43,261 bases of DNA from Leuconostoc falkenbergense (lineage in GTDB: Bacteria; Bacillota; Bacilli; Lactobacillales; Lactobacillaceae): positions 1 to 43,261 of the forward strand of contig NZ_BMBS01000015.1 in assembly GCF_014634805.1 (NCBI RefSeq), read 5' to 3'. This document shows positions 24,980-33,467 of this stretch, one piece after another. Under the pieces are notes generated by a model. That model did not search any database, was not told where the DNA came from, and saw nothing but the letters and a program-made list of their open reading frames with translations. The translations under genes and the position numbers were made by a program. How positions within the stretch are numbered: position 1 is the first letter of the stretch; every line of letters begins with the position of its first letter.

Positions 24980-25435
24980 TTAATGGTTATTTTTCTCACG
25001 TTCCTGTTGGCAAATGTCACACAATCCAAATATCTCCAATTTGACGTTTAAGACCAAAAATTGTTGCAATTGAGACTGTAATTGCGGGGATAATGTCGAA
25101 TCTATCTTAATCACACGATGACAATTTTGACAAAAGAAGTGACCATGACGTGGTGACACAAAGTCACATTGATACTTAACCTTTAACTGACCATTTTCAG
25201 ATCGTTGCTCAATAATACCAAGATCCGTGAATTCTTTGATGTTGCGATATGTCGTCGTATGGCTGGCATTTGGGTAAATGCTTTGCATATAATCATCAAC
25301 CTCTGTCACTGACACATAACGATTTTCAAAATCAGACAAAAATTTCAACAAATCTTTGCGTTGCTTCGTTGTCCGCAAGTCACTTTTTTCCAGTATTGCT
25401 AAGCCCTTATCATATTGTGCTATGTTATCAGCCAT
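24980..25435 (-). CDS. zur: Fur-family metal regulator, probably Zur
   Basis: A 151-residue Fur-family repressor. The N-terminal winged helix (about 15-85) has KQRKDLLKFL and the recognition region ASHTTTYRNIKEFTDLGIIE. The C-terminal dimerisation domain has HGHFFCQNC and CDIC, the two CxxC pairs of the structural zinc site. It lies upstream of, and on the same strand as, the zinc-type ABC transporter with a terminator between. The intergenic region has two Fur-type boxes, so zinc-dependent repression of the transporter is inferred; Fur or PerR identity cannot be fully excluded. GAGG precedes the ATG. Confidence 0.85.
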   Translation of the reverse strand: MADNIAQYDKGLAILEKSDLRTTKQRKDLLKFLSDFENRYVSVTEVDDYMQSIYPNASHTTTYRNIKEFTDLGIIEQRSENGQLKVKYQCDFVSPRHGHFFCQNCHRVIKIDSTLSPQLQSQLQQFLVLNVKLEIFGLCDICQQEREKNNH

Positions 25436-25542
25436 CTACTTTAAACCTCTATCGACATGTCACTTAATCATTACATAAGCTATTATGCTTCAAAAAACGA
25501 AAATAGTCCAATTCTTTTGCTTAGTGTCTATCTGTTAGATAA

Positions 25543-27127
25543 TTAATTTTTCATTGTTTGCGTTGGCACATCTTTTTGGAGCCATTTTAATTTGGACCGT
25601 AACATTGCCATTGTATCAGGTAACACTAGTGCAGCCATTAACCAAAAAACTGGCAGTCCTTGAATTAAATAACGGGAACGGCCACCTTCAAATATCAAGA
25701 GATACATGAATAAACCAACAATAGACAGTCTTAATATTTGAGTCAATTTATTTTTGCTACGCCAGCCTAATGCAATCATAGACAGTAATAAAATCCAAAC
25801 AACTTGAGCAATATATCGAAAATCAGATAAATACTTTCCCTCCGTATAAACAAAATCTTCAAATAGTCGCGTCAATCCTGCTCCAGTAGGCTTAGCAGTC
25901 ATAAAGTTTCCCTCAATTAGCCATGCAAAAGTGCCATCTGAAGAGTTCCTATTTTGTTTAGAAATAAGAAACTTAATATAACCAAAAAAAACCTCGCTTT
26001 TTCAATCTTGCAATAAGATGTTTTTTTGAGTAGTCAACCATTGCTTTTTGACTGGGCTGCCTACCCATTGCCAATGCGTCTTTAGCATTATAGCCCCCAT
26101 TTCCACTAACACCCATATTAATAAAATGAATTGCTGGCACAGTGCGATGTGGTGTAATTTCAATCACTTGTTGTGACTCTATTTGATGATTAACATAAGC
26201 ATAACTCGTAACGACACCCACACATAGCAATAGTGCTATCATAATACTTTTAAGTTTTTGCCACTGAACGTCAATTCCCACTGAATTTCTAAAAAGATAA
26301 AGAAATTCAACCGCCACAATAGCTATGATAGGCACAATAGCCGATGGCTTTATAAAATAAATTGCCGTTAGGAAAAAGCCATTTCCCAACGTGGCGAATA
26401 AACGCCACACTAACTTAAAATTAGACTTTTGTGCGATGACATATGTCAAGATTAATCCAGAAACCAAGGGCATGACAACGACATCCGAGTATGGTACTAA
26501 AATCATAGGAAATACCAAAATCCAAATAGCATGCATGTATATGGTGGCGATTACTTTCTGACGATCAATTAAAGCTATTGTCAAAATATTTAGTAAAACT
26601 GCAACATCAAGGAAAATGACATTAACAATATCAAATAATAGCCAAGATGTACTATTTGCAAATACGGCAATTTGATGTTGCAATAACAACAAAGCCAAGT
26701 TGTTGGTGTACATACTAAAGTATGCTTTCAATTCATTACTATGATCAGGCAGGAGACCTTCGTGTATGGCACCCGGATCGAATCCGATACTTGGATGCGT
26801 ATGCAACACCAATATCACTTGAATCAGTATGACTAGAGATAATATAATTGGTGCAACGATACTGCCTTTATCTTTAAACAGCCATAACATCGATAATCGG
26901 AATTTTTTAAACACAAAGAAAGCTGACGCAATACCAACCATCAACAATAAAAATACAATGGTCACCCACGTTGTGCCTTCACCCAATGTTTGGGGTGTTA
27001 ATGTGTCACCAAGCGTTAAATTTGGCGACATCAAAGCAAAATATAGAGAAATAAAAATAAAAAAGTAAAATAGATAATCAATCAGATGATTCCCAAATTT
27101 AAAAAATGCCAATTTAAATTTTGTCAA
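25543..27127 (-). pseudogene. Large exosortase-associated membrane protein, +1 in T-run
   Basis: Polytopic membrane protein of about 527 codons with roughly a dozen helices and an extracytoplasmic HTHPSIGFDPGAIHEG loop, resembling GT-C-like glycosyltransferase architecture. I recall a family described as an XrtG-cluster integral membrane protein (TIGR03766) with this layout. The frame breaks in a run of eight T at about 25984-25991; with seven T it reads RGFFGYIKFLIS and continues through SSDGTFAWLIEGNF into the C-terminal helices to 25543. The TTG start at 27127 follows AAAGG. It is the last gene of the XrtG operon; a role in transferring or flipping a sugar-linked precursor is inferred only. 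Confidence 0.78.
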
Positions 27128-27144
27128 TGTTTAAGCCTTTCTGC

Positions 27145-27524
27145 TCAATCAGCAAGAGAAATTGAATAGAATCGTTTTGCCGATTCACCCAAATCTAATT
27201 GCACTAATTGAAAATGAATGACATCTAGTGCAGCTGTTAATTCATCAAACAACACATCAGCGAAATTTTCTAATGTCGGATTAATTGTTCTAAACGGTGC
27301 TATATCATTTAGCGTTTGCCCCGCAATTTCTGTAAATAATTTTGGACTAGTAACTCAATATCTTCAAATTTAACAACTTCAGATGTTGACGTAACAGGTG
27401 GTATGATATTTAGCACTACTTCCCAAGTGTGAGGATGTATCGTCCCTTGCCCATCAGCCCAACGAATGGCGTGGCTCGCGTTAATAAAGGTGCGTAATTT
27501 ATATTGAGATATTTTTTTAATCAT
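27145..27524 (-). pseudogene. 6-pyruvoyl-tetrahydropterin synthase-like protein, frameshifted
   Basis: PTPS/QueD-fold protein of the kind found in XrtG clusters (TIGR03112, as remembered). The N-terminal half (FINASHAIRWADGQGTIHPH, then TWEVVL) carries two of the usual zinc-histidine positions (ASHA and HPHTWE). The frame is lost near 27341: TATTTACAGAA should read TATTTAACAGAA, restoring LTEIAGQTLNDIAPF. Then INPTLENFADVLFDEL, the family's conserved segment, follows in another frame to the stop at 27145. The ATG at 27524 overlaps the glycosyltransferase stop (ATGATTAA), indicating coupling. Its function in this cluster is not known; QueD activity is not implied. Confidence 0.82.
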
Positions 27525-28863
27525 CTGTTTTACTTTTCTTAAACCGAGATAAGTCATCCAAAATGATTTGTTTAATGACTTTCAGTTCATTTTTAAAATT
27601 ATTTGTGCGCCACGTTGCAGAGTTTGTAATCATGTTGATGATACCAATGAATCTAATGATTGATACAATCATGTTATAGAGCGGTAACGTTAAGACAACC
27701 CACCATTTTCGTTTAAGATACTTTTTTTCTTCTTTGAAATCAGTCAACATTCTGTTTACTTGCCAATAAATTAAAATCGAAAATAGCACATAAAGTAAAT
27801 ACATTAACACAAAGGACGCCAAAATTAGAACAGCTGAATAACCATAAAACACTAAGACAAATAAACCAATCGTCCATATCAAACGAGGAAACAGGAACGT
27901 ATGATCAACCATTAAACGACTCACCATGAAGTTCTTGAAGAAATTGCCGATGTGCATATCTTTTGCCAAAAAGTCTGACGAAACGTCAACCTGTCCACGT
28001 TGCCACCTTTGTCGCTGCGTGTAAAGTTCTGAAACGCCATCAATGGGTTCAACATAGAAAATCGCGTTGTAACAAAAACCGACCTTTTTTCCTAATCGCT
28101 CACGAATTTGAAACGTCATATCCGTATCTTCGCCAACTGTATCGACGTTATACATATAGGTGCTGACTAATGTTTCACGTTTAAAAGCAGAGAAAGCCCC
28201 TGACATTGTAAATAGCTGATTCTTAGCTGATTCCATGCTTCGACCAAACATACATGCCTGTAAATATTCGAAGTACTCATTAACTCTTAAAACCCGTGCC
28301 TGCCACTTTTTTGTATCCTGAATCATTTTCTTATTAGTCAAAACGGCGCCAGCAGCAGCATCGATATCTGGATTATTTTCAAAATATAGCACTAAATTAC
28401 GTAATGCATCAGGCTGTAAGATACCATCTGTGTCAAGATTAATGACATACTGACCAATGCTATTATAAATTGCGGAATTCAACGCTTTCGCTTTCCCTTG
28501 ATCAGCGTCAATCCATTGCAAAAGTGCGTTGGGAAAAGCAACTTGTGCACGACCAAATTCACGAAAACTATTATCTTGGCTATTGTTATTTACAATCGTC
28601 ATTTGTATCAAATCTTTTGGATAAGTTGTATTCACAATTGACTCAATGCACTCAAATAATGTTTTTTCCGAATTGTAGACGGGTAAAATAATAGAAATCA
28701 TCGGTAATTTTTGCGGTATGGATAAAGGTTGATTCAATATTTTACTGTAATTGGTCCGAAAAGAATGCCAAAGTGTCGGAATAATTTCAAACAGTATTGG
28801 AATTAACAGCCAACTTGCCCAAAAGCCCAACTGATGAATTAATTGATTAATAAATGTATTCAT
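27517..28863 (-). CDS. XrtG-associated family 2 glycosyltransferase
   Basis: Processive-type membrane GT2 enzyme, 448 residues. One N-terminal helix (about 13-31) is followed by a GT-A domain: MISIILPVYNSEKTLFECI near 55, DQGKAKALN, LDTD (143-146), GED (244-246) and QRQRW (283-287). These are the D, DxD, TED-like and Q(Q/R)xRW motifs of BcsA-type synthases. Three or four C-terminal helices follow. The protein has no PilZ domain. Its ATG overlaps the xrtG stop (ATGA) with GGGAG upstream. It probably makes a polysaccharide or glycolipid for this exosortase system; the sugar is unknown. Confidence 0.9.
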   Translation of the reverse strand: MNTFINQLIHQLGFWASWLLIPILFEIIPTLWHSFRTNYSKILNQPLSIPQKLPMISIILPVYNSEKTLFECIESIVNTTYPKDLIQMTIVNNNSQDNSFREFGRAQVAFPNALLQWIDADQGKAKALNSAIYNSIGQYVINLDTDGILQPDALRNLVLYFENNPDIDAAAGAVLTNKKMIQDTKKWQARVLRVNEYFEYLQACMFGRSMESAKNQLFTMSGAFSAFKRETLVSTYMYNVDTVGEDTDMTFQIRERLGKKVGFCYNAIFYVEPIDGVSELYTQRQRWQRGQVDVSSDFLAKDMHIGNFFKNFMVSRLMVDHTFLFPRLIWTIGLFVLVFYGYSAVLILASFVLMYLLYVLFSILIYWQVNRMLTDFKEEKKYLKRKWWVVLTLPLYNMIVSIIRFIGIINMITNSATWRTNNFKNELKVIKQIILDDLSRFKKSKTDD

Positions 28864-29450
28864 GTTGTCTCCCGATTTTGCGATGCCACTTGGATTAATT
28901 GCCCACGAGTGAAAATTGTAAAGTAAAAAGTCAACATTAGTACGTAAAATAAGAGTCTTCCCAAAATGGAGTGAGCTAGAAAGAAACTATCACTGCCAAA
29001 AAGATGGAGACTTGTGGCCACAAAAGTTAATCGCACAATGTTTGCAGCAAAGATAAAAGCGACACCAGTCAATGCAAGCCACAATCTTTGTTGCACTTTA
29101 AACACTGGATAAAACGAAATGAGACTCACAAAAGCTGCTGTTTCAACAATACCAGAACATTCGTAGTCAACATTCATCAAAATAATTCGTTCATGATATA
29201 GCACTTGAATCACATGACCCAAAGGTAATGTACTAAAAATGCCAAAAAAGTCGCCAACTAAACCAACACCCCATGTCATAATAGTTGAAAATAGCCAAAT
29301 AGCATATGGTTTGCTCCATAATACTAAAACAATAAATAAACCTAAACTCCCCATCAAAAAATAAAATGCATCTAGTTTAGCACGCTTAAAAACTGACAGG
29401 CTATATATCCAAAGGAGCACTACTATTAAAATGATTGTTTTCATCAACAT
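28860..29450 (-). CDS. xrtG: Exosortase family protein XrtG
   Basis: Multi-helix membrane transpeptidase-like protein of the Gram-positive exosortase group (TIGR03110). From ATG 29450 the catalytic triad is visible: Cys98 (VDYECSGIVETAAF), Arg140 (FAANIVRLTFVAT) and His160 (FLAHSILGR), each next to membrane helices. Exosortases are predicted to cut and process C-terminal PEP-CTERM-like anchors, analogous to sortase; XrtG recognises the Firmicu-CTERM anchor. The candidate substrate is the preceding gene. The GTG at 29459 overlaps that gene's stop; ATG 29450 has GGGTG at better spacing. It is followed directly by the GT2 gene. Confidence 0.92.
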   Translation of the reverse strand: MLMKTIILIVVLLWIYSLSVFKRAKLDAFYFLMGSLGLFIVLVLWSKPYAIWLFSTIMTWGVGLVGDFFGIFSTLPLGHVIQVLYHERIILMNVDYECSGIVETAAFVSLISFYPVFKVQQRLWLALTGVAFIFAANIVRLTFVATSLHLFGSDSFFLAHSILGRLLFYVLMLTFYFTIFTRGQLIQVASQNRETT

Positions 29451-29451
29451 T

Positions 29452-30225
29452 TTATGCACCCGTATTTTTTTCTTTTGTTTGACGCTTTAGTCGCAATCGG
29501 TATCCAAAAAAGGCAATGAGAAGACCTAGAAACGCAATAATCCAAGGCCCAGATGAAGCGCCCACATACGTGATTGAAGCTTTTCCCTTAAAATATTGAC
29601 CATCTTTACCTTCAAAATCATCATACTCACCACTCGATGTGAGTGAAATTTCTGAATTTTCGGGAATTGTAACCGCTAAATCTTTGCGACTAATTCGAAA
29701 TTCATAGACATATTTAAACTTAGATTCATCACCTTTAACAGTTTCTACGTCAACATAGCCACCTTGCGTATCATGCACTAAATGCTGCCAATCACCAAAA
29801 GCTTGTGAAACATCAACAGAAAAAGCGTGTCCCTCACCATTAGTTACTGTGCCATTGCCGAGCTGAATTTGATAGGGTTTGCCATCAATAAATATATAAT
29901 ACTGTTGATGAAAATTGGCATACTTGTCTAATGTACTGAAATGATTTGACATGTCAGCATTTAAGTCATACCAGCTGTCAATATAAACGTAAATATAGTC
30001 CTCATCGTATGAAAGTTTGATATCACGTTGAAAATCAGTTTGAGTGCCGTTAATATCAGCTGGTTGGCTGGAATTCAACTGAGTCCCCGGTACGTTATCC
30101 CAGTCATTAAAATTGCCATCAATCTGAATACTGCTGGAATCAGCCGATACCCTTTCGACTAAATGAGTTGAGACAAAGAGTAGAGATATCACTAATACTA
30201 ATATGGTAAACATTGTTTTCTTCAT
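29452..30225 (-). CDS. Firmicu-CTERM anchored protein, probable XrtG substrate
   Basis: A 257-residue exported protein: signal peptide (about 1-29), then an extracellular domain opening IDGNFNDWD (35-43), which resembles CBM9/DOMON-type carbohydrate-binding domains. The end matches the Firmicu-CTERM sorting tail: GASSGPW (222-228), a hydrophobic stretch (IIAFLGLLIAFFGY) and a basic tail (RLRLKRQTKEK). GASSGP probably marks the XrtG recognition or cleavage region. GAGGAT precedes the ATG. It is the only CTERM protein in the window and lies immediately before xrtG, the expected dedicated-substrate arrangement. Confidence 0.88.
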   Translation of the reverse strand: MKKTMFTILVLVISLLFVSTHLVERVSADSSSIQIDGNFNDWDNVPGTQLNSSQPADINGTQTDFQRDIKLSYDEDYIYVYIDSWYDLNADMSNHFSTLDKYANFHQQYYIFIDGKPYQIQLGNGTVTNGEGHAFSVDVSQAFGDWQHLVHDTQGGYVDVETVKGDESKFKYVYEFRISRKDLAVTIPENSEISLTSSGEYDDFEGKDGQYFKGKASITYVGASSGPWIIAFLGLLIAFFGYRLRLKRQTKEKNTGA

Positions 30226-30306
30226 GTTTGCTATAATCCTCGCTATTGTATAATCCCCATCGTCATGATTGATGGCTTCCTAAGCTGTCGTTGCACTAAT
30301 ATTTAT

Positions 30307-31479
30307 TTAACGGTTCACGATGACGCCGTCCACAGTAACTGCATTTTTGGCAAAATATAGATAAGACTCGGCGCGATTGTAAAACATTTCCTTGGTTTTA
30401 TCTTTTTCATGCCACTCGGCAACGCCAATTGAGATTGTGACGCCAAAAGTGCCTTTATCAGTATTCACAGAGAGCTCATTGACGGCCTTTAAAATATTTA
30501 AAGACATTTTCTGTGCCTCAGCATAATCTGTATTTTCTAGAATAATGCCAAACTCTTCGCCGCCAATTCGAAATAGCTCCGCACCTTTGTAGTTAACAAT
30601 ATTTTCCCTGATAGCGTGTGATACCTCTTTTAAAACAGCATCACCTATTAAATGCCCATAAGTATCATTAACCAGCTTAAAATTATCTATATCCAATATG
30701 ATAAACGCTAGTTGAATTGTTTTATTTTTTGCCGCTTTAAACGATTGGTCAAAACTTTTTTCAAAGGCGGTACGGCTACTCAATTGCGTCAAAAAATCAG
30801 TATTAATACGTTCAATCAAAGCTTCATATTGTATACGACCGACGCTATTAACCAAATGAATGCAGGTCATATAAACAATCAACTTACAAATCAGAGCAAT
30901 AAACAGGAGCACATCAAGTTCTTGACTAGGTAAAATCAATAACCCCCACGACGTAGCAAATACAATCATTGCAATTACAAATAATAATTTGTTTTCAATA
31001 ATTGCCACTGAATATTTTTGAATAACAAAGGCAGAAACAGCGATGACTAGCAAACCTATTACAGCTATTGCAAGGCTAAGTGGCGTGATATCATGAATAC
31101 CTCTATTAAAATTGAAGTTAATAAAAAATATGGTTGCAACCAAGGTTAAAATGTAAACTTGACCCCGTTCATTTAGCATTAATAGAAAATAAAACCACAA
31201 CAAAACTTGTAAATTACATTCGGTCAACCATTGTGTATAACTATCAATCGAAAGCAAATAACTTTGCAACATAAATATGCTAAACAGCGGTACAAAAGAG
31301 CGAATGAAGTGTAGGAAATTTTCGTATTTTTTTGTCTGAAATGCTGATGCCATAGCATTTAAAATCATGCAGCACAGTGAAATAATGCCGACGACAATAA
31401 AAAAAGAAAAAACACTAGTTAAGTTAAAAAGGCCAAAGAATATGCTAAAAAATTCTGAAATGATCGTCATTTTGATCAC
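30307..31479 (-). CDS. Membrane GGDEF diguanylate cyclase
   Basis: About eight transmembrane helices in the first 210 residues, then a GGDEF domain. From GTG 31479: LDIDNFKLVNDTYGH near 263-275 (substrate/metal site) and GGEEF at 306-310, an active variant. No RxxD product-inhibition site is found in the expected place (YKGAELFRI before GGEEF). GTG 31479 follows GAGAGG; earlier starts to 31524 lie further inside the EAL gene. The gene overlaps the EAL gene end by 35 bp. It should make c-di-GMP near the membrane. It is followed after 81 bp by the CTERM protein gene with no terminator seen. Confidence 0.9.
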   Translation of the reverse strand: MIKMTIISEFFSIFFGLFNLTSVFSFFIVVGIISLCCMILNAMASAFQTKKYENFLHFIRSFVPLFSIFMLQSYLLSIDSYTQWLTECNLQVLLWFYFLLMLNERGQVYILTLVATIFFINFNFNRGIHDITPLSLAIAVIGLLVIAVSAFVIQKYSVAIIENKLLFVIAMIVFATSWGLLILPSQELDVLLFIALICKLIVYMTCIHLVNSVGRIQYEALIERINTDFLTQLSSRTAFEKSFDQSFKAAKNKTIQLAFIILDIDNFKLVNDTYGHLIGDAVLKEVSHAIRENIVNYKGAELFRIGGEEFGIILENTDYAEAQKMSLNILKAVNELSVNTDKGTFGVTISIGVAEWHEKDKTKEMFYNRAESYLYFAKNAVTVDGVIVNR

Positions 31480-32221
31480 GCTTATTCCTCTCAACATGTT
31501 TTTTACAATCAGTCGGACAAGCATTGGTTTTAAACAAAAATCCCTGTTGCAAGCTTACGCCCAATGTTTGTAAGTTGTCAGAAACACTCTCCGTCTCAAC
31601 CCCTTCAACAACTAAATCCATGTCATGCCTACCAACAATCGACTGTAACAAATGAATTTGCAGCACAATCTCGTCTGGTGTCATCATTTTCTCAAGATGA
31701 CGATAAGAAATCTTGAGACGATCAAGATATTGAATCGTAATTTCAAGATTGCCTAATGAATTATTACCTGTTGTTAAATCATCCAATGCTAGTCGATAAC
31801 CCAATTTTTTTAAGCGTTTAAACGCCAAAACATTAATCGTTTCACCATACTGACCATAACGTCTTAACGTTGGAATTTCAGTGATTTCTAAAATTAAGCG
31901 AGACCGATTTTCTTGTGAAATATTCTTCATAATTTCAAAAGTCGTTTCGTATTCAATTTCTTGTTGATCAAGGTTCAACGAAAAATGTATTTCTGGATTA
32001 TCAACTAAAATACGGTTCACTTCCTGCACAATATGCTTCAAAAATTTGGCATGGATTGTTTCCGATTTTGTCATCCACGCATACTCATCTTTGGGAAAAC
32101 CTGAGACTATATTATTACGTAAAAGTAATTCAAATTCTATTATCTGTTCATTTTTTAAATGTCGAATTGGTTGTCCTACGAAGTAAAAATTTTTAATTGC
32201 ATCAGTTATAATAGTATTCAA
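31445..32221 (-). CDS. EAL-domain c-di-GMP phosphodiesterase
   Basis: Stand-alone EAL domain, 258 residues, no membrane segment. Catalytic residues are present: E31-L-L-L-R (EAL loop), N83 (FSLNLD), E112 (ILEITE), D147-D148 (ALDDLTTG), K170 (RLKIS), E206 (VVEGVET) and Q225-Q226 (LQQGF). It should therefore hydrolyse c-di-GMP to pGpG. The start is a TTG at 32221, with AAAGGAG about 10 nt upstream. It is the first gene of the run leading to xrtG and overlaps the GGDEF gene, so both enzymes are made together. No clear promoter was found in 32222-32363. Confidence 0.9.
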   Translation of the reverse strand: MNTIITDAIKNFYFVGQPIRHLKNEQIIEFELLLRNNIVSGFPKDEYAWMTKSETIHAKFLKHIVQEVNRILVDNPEIHFSLNLDQQEIEYETTFEIMKNISQENRSRLILEITEIPTLRRYGQYGETINVLAFKRLKKLGYRLALDDLTTGNNSLGNLEITIQYLDRLKISYRHLEKMMTPDEIVLQIHLLQSIVGRHDMDLVVEGVETESVSDNLQTLGVSLQQGFLFKTNACPTDCKKHVERNKRDQNDDHFRIF

Positions 32222-32363
32222 AACACTATCGCTCCTTTAATTTCAAATATTTATGTCAATTAAAAATCTTTACTATTTTAACGAAGAACATTATATTTAA
32301 ATTTATGTAATAATATCTTAATTTTATCACACCTTTTATACTTTAATAAGTCCTATTATGTAG

Positions 32364-32397
32364 ACAAAAAACGCTAACCTATTCGGCTAGCATTTTC
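32364..32397 (-). terminator. Intrinsic terminator of an aldo/keto reductase gene
   Basis: Minus strand GCTAGCC, loop GAATA, GGTTAGC, followed by TTTTTT. It lies just after the stop at 32408 and upstream of the EAL gene. Confidence 0.85.
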
Positions 32398-32407
32398 GTT
32401 TTGACTA

Positions 32408-33325
32408 TTAAATACCACTAAATACACGATCAATCGTCTGATAGTCATCATCTGACAAGTCAACTTTTAACGTGGCAGCATTGTCGGCCACTTGTTGCGG
32501 TTGTCTTGCACCAGGAATCACAACCGCAATATCAGGATTTTTGATATACCACGCCAAAACAGTCTGGGCAACAGTAGCTTGATGACTACTAGCAATCTGT
32601 TTGACCACATCTATTCCAGTCATGATCTTATGAAATTGATCTGCTGAAAACTGCTTAAACTTGCTACTATCTTCTGGCTGATACTTACCCGTAAGTAATC
32701 CTGAGGCTAATGGAAAGTATGGCACAAATTGAATGTTATTTTCCTTTAGGTAGGGCCACAGCTTGGTTTCAGCTTCACGATCACCTAAGTTGTAATGATC
32801 TTCTACAAAATCAACGCCACCATCTTTATTGGCTTCTTTAATTTGTTCTAAACTAAAATTAGAAACACCGACAGCCTTGATTTTGCCAGCTTGTTTTAGC
32901 TTAGTTAAAGCGTCTACGGCTTCATCTTTAGGCGTATCGTCATCCGGAAAATGGATATAAAACAAATCAATATAATCTGTTTTGAGACGTGTCAAAGCAT
33001 CATCAACAGCTTGTGTTAAAAAAGCTGGCGTGTTATTAATTTTTAAATCGTGATTAGGATCTTGCGCTGCTTTAGTCGCAATTTTAAAGTTTTCACGCGG
33101 ATAATTTTGTAAAACATCCCCAATGATTTCTTCGGATCGACCCAATCCGTACATAAATGCCGTATCAATCATTTGAATATTTGAATCTAATGCTTCTTTT
33201 ACAAGGTCATAACCATCTTGATCACGAAGGCCGTCAAACAAATTGTGTCCACCGACTTTATTTGTGCCAATCCCTAACTTTGCAGCCTTATGATTTAGTT
33301 GATTTACAACGTCTTTATCTATCAC
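32408..33325 (-). CDS. Aldo/keto reductase
   Basis: NADPH-dependent aldo/keto reductase, 305 residues, TIM-barrel layout. The catalytic tetrad is recognisable: Asp and Tyr in IDTAFMYGLGRSEE, Lys in FKIATKAA and His in LFYIHFPDDD. GVSNFSLEQI and the C-terminal VIPGARQPQQVADNA, which contacts the cofactor, fit the YhdN/Tas-like group. It starts at a GTG with AGGAGGAG upstream. Monocistronic with its own terminator. Physiological substrate unknown. Confidence 0.88.
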   Translation of the reverse strand: MIDKDVVNQLNHKAAKLGIGTNKVGGHNLFDGLRDQDGYDLVKEALDSNIQMIDTAFMYGLGRSEEIIGDVLQNYPRENFKIATKAAQDPNHDLKINNTPAFLTQAVDDALTRLKTDYIDLFYIHFPDDDTPKDEAVDALTKLKQAGKIKAVGVSNFSLEQIKEANKDGGVDFVEDHYNLGDREAETKLWPYLKENNIQFVPYFPLASGLLTGKYQPEDSSKFKQFSADQFHKIMTGIDVVKQIASSHQATVAQTVLAWYIKNPDIAVVIPGARQPQQVADNAATLKVDLSDDDYQTIDRVFSGI

Positions 33326-33425
33326 TTGCGTCTCCTCCTACTTACTATTTATAACTATAATTATAAACCCTAAGCAGATAGCAACCAAGTGATTTGTTTG
33401 CAAATGACACTGCTGTTTTTCACCA

Positions 33426-33455
33426 CAAAAAAAGCACACGCTACTGTGTGCTCCA
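33426..33455 (-). terminator. Intrinsic terminator of the alcohol dehydrogenase gene
   Basis: Minus strand AGCACAC, loop AGTAGC, GTGTGCT, then a run of T, directly after the stop at 33468. Confidence 0.88.
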
Positions 33456-33467
33456 AAATATACTAAA

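Noticed and set aside
27145-27524. PTPS-like gene as QueD of queuosine synthesis, linked to queT and the preQ1 riboswitch in the same window.
   Set aside because: It is embedded in the XrtG operon 12 kb away, and its family is the exosortase-associated PTPS relative; no other queuosine synthesis gene is near.
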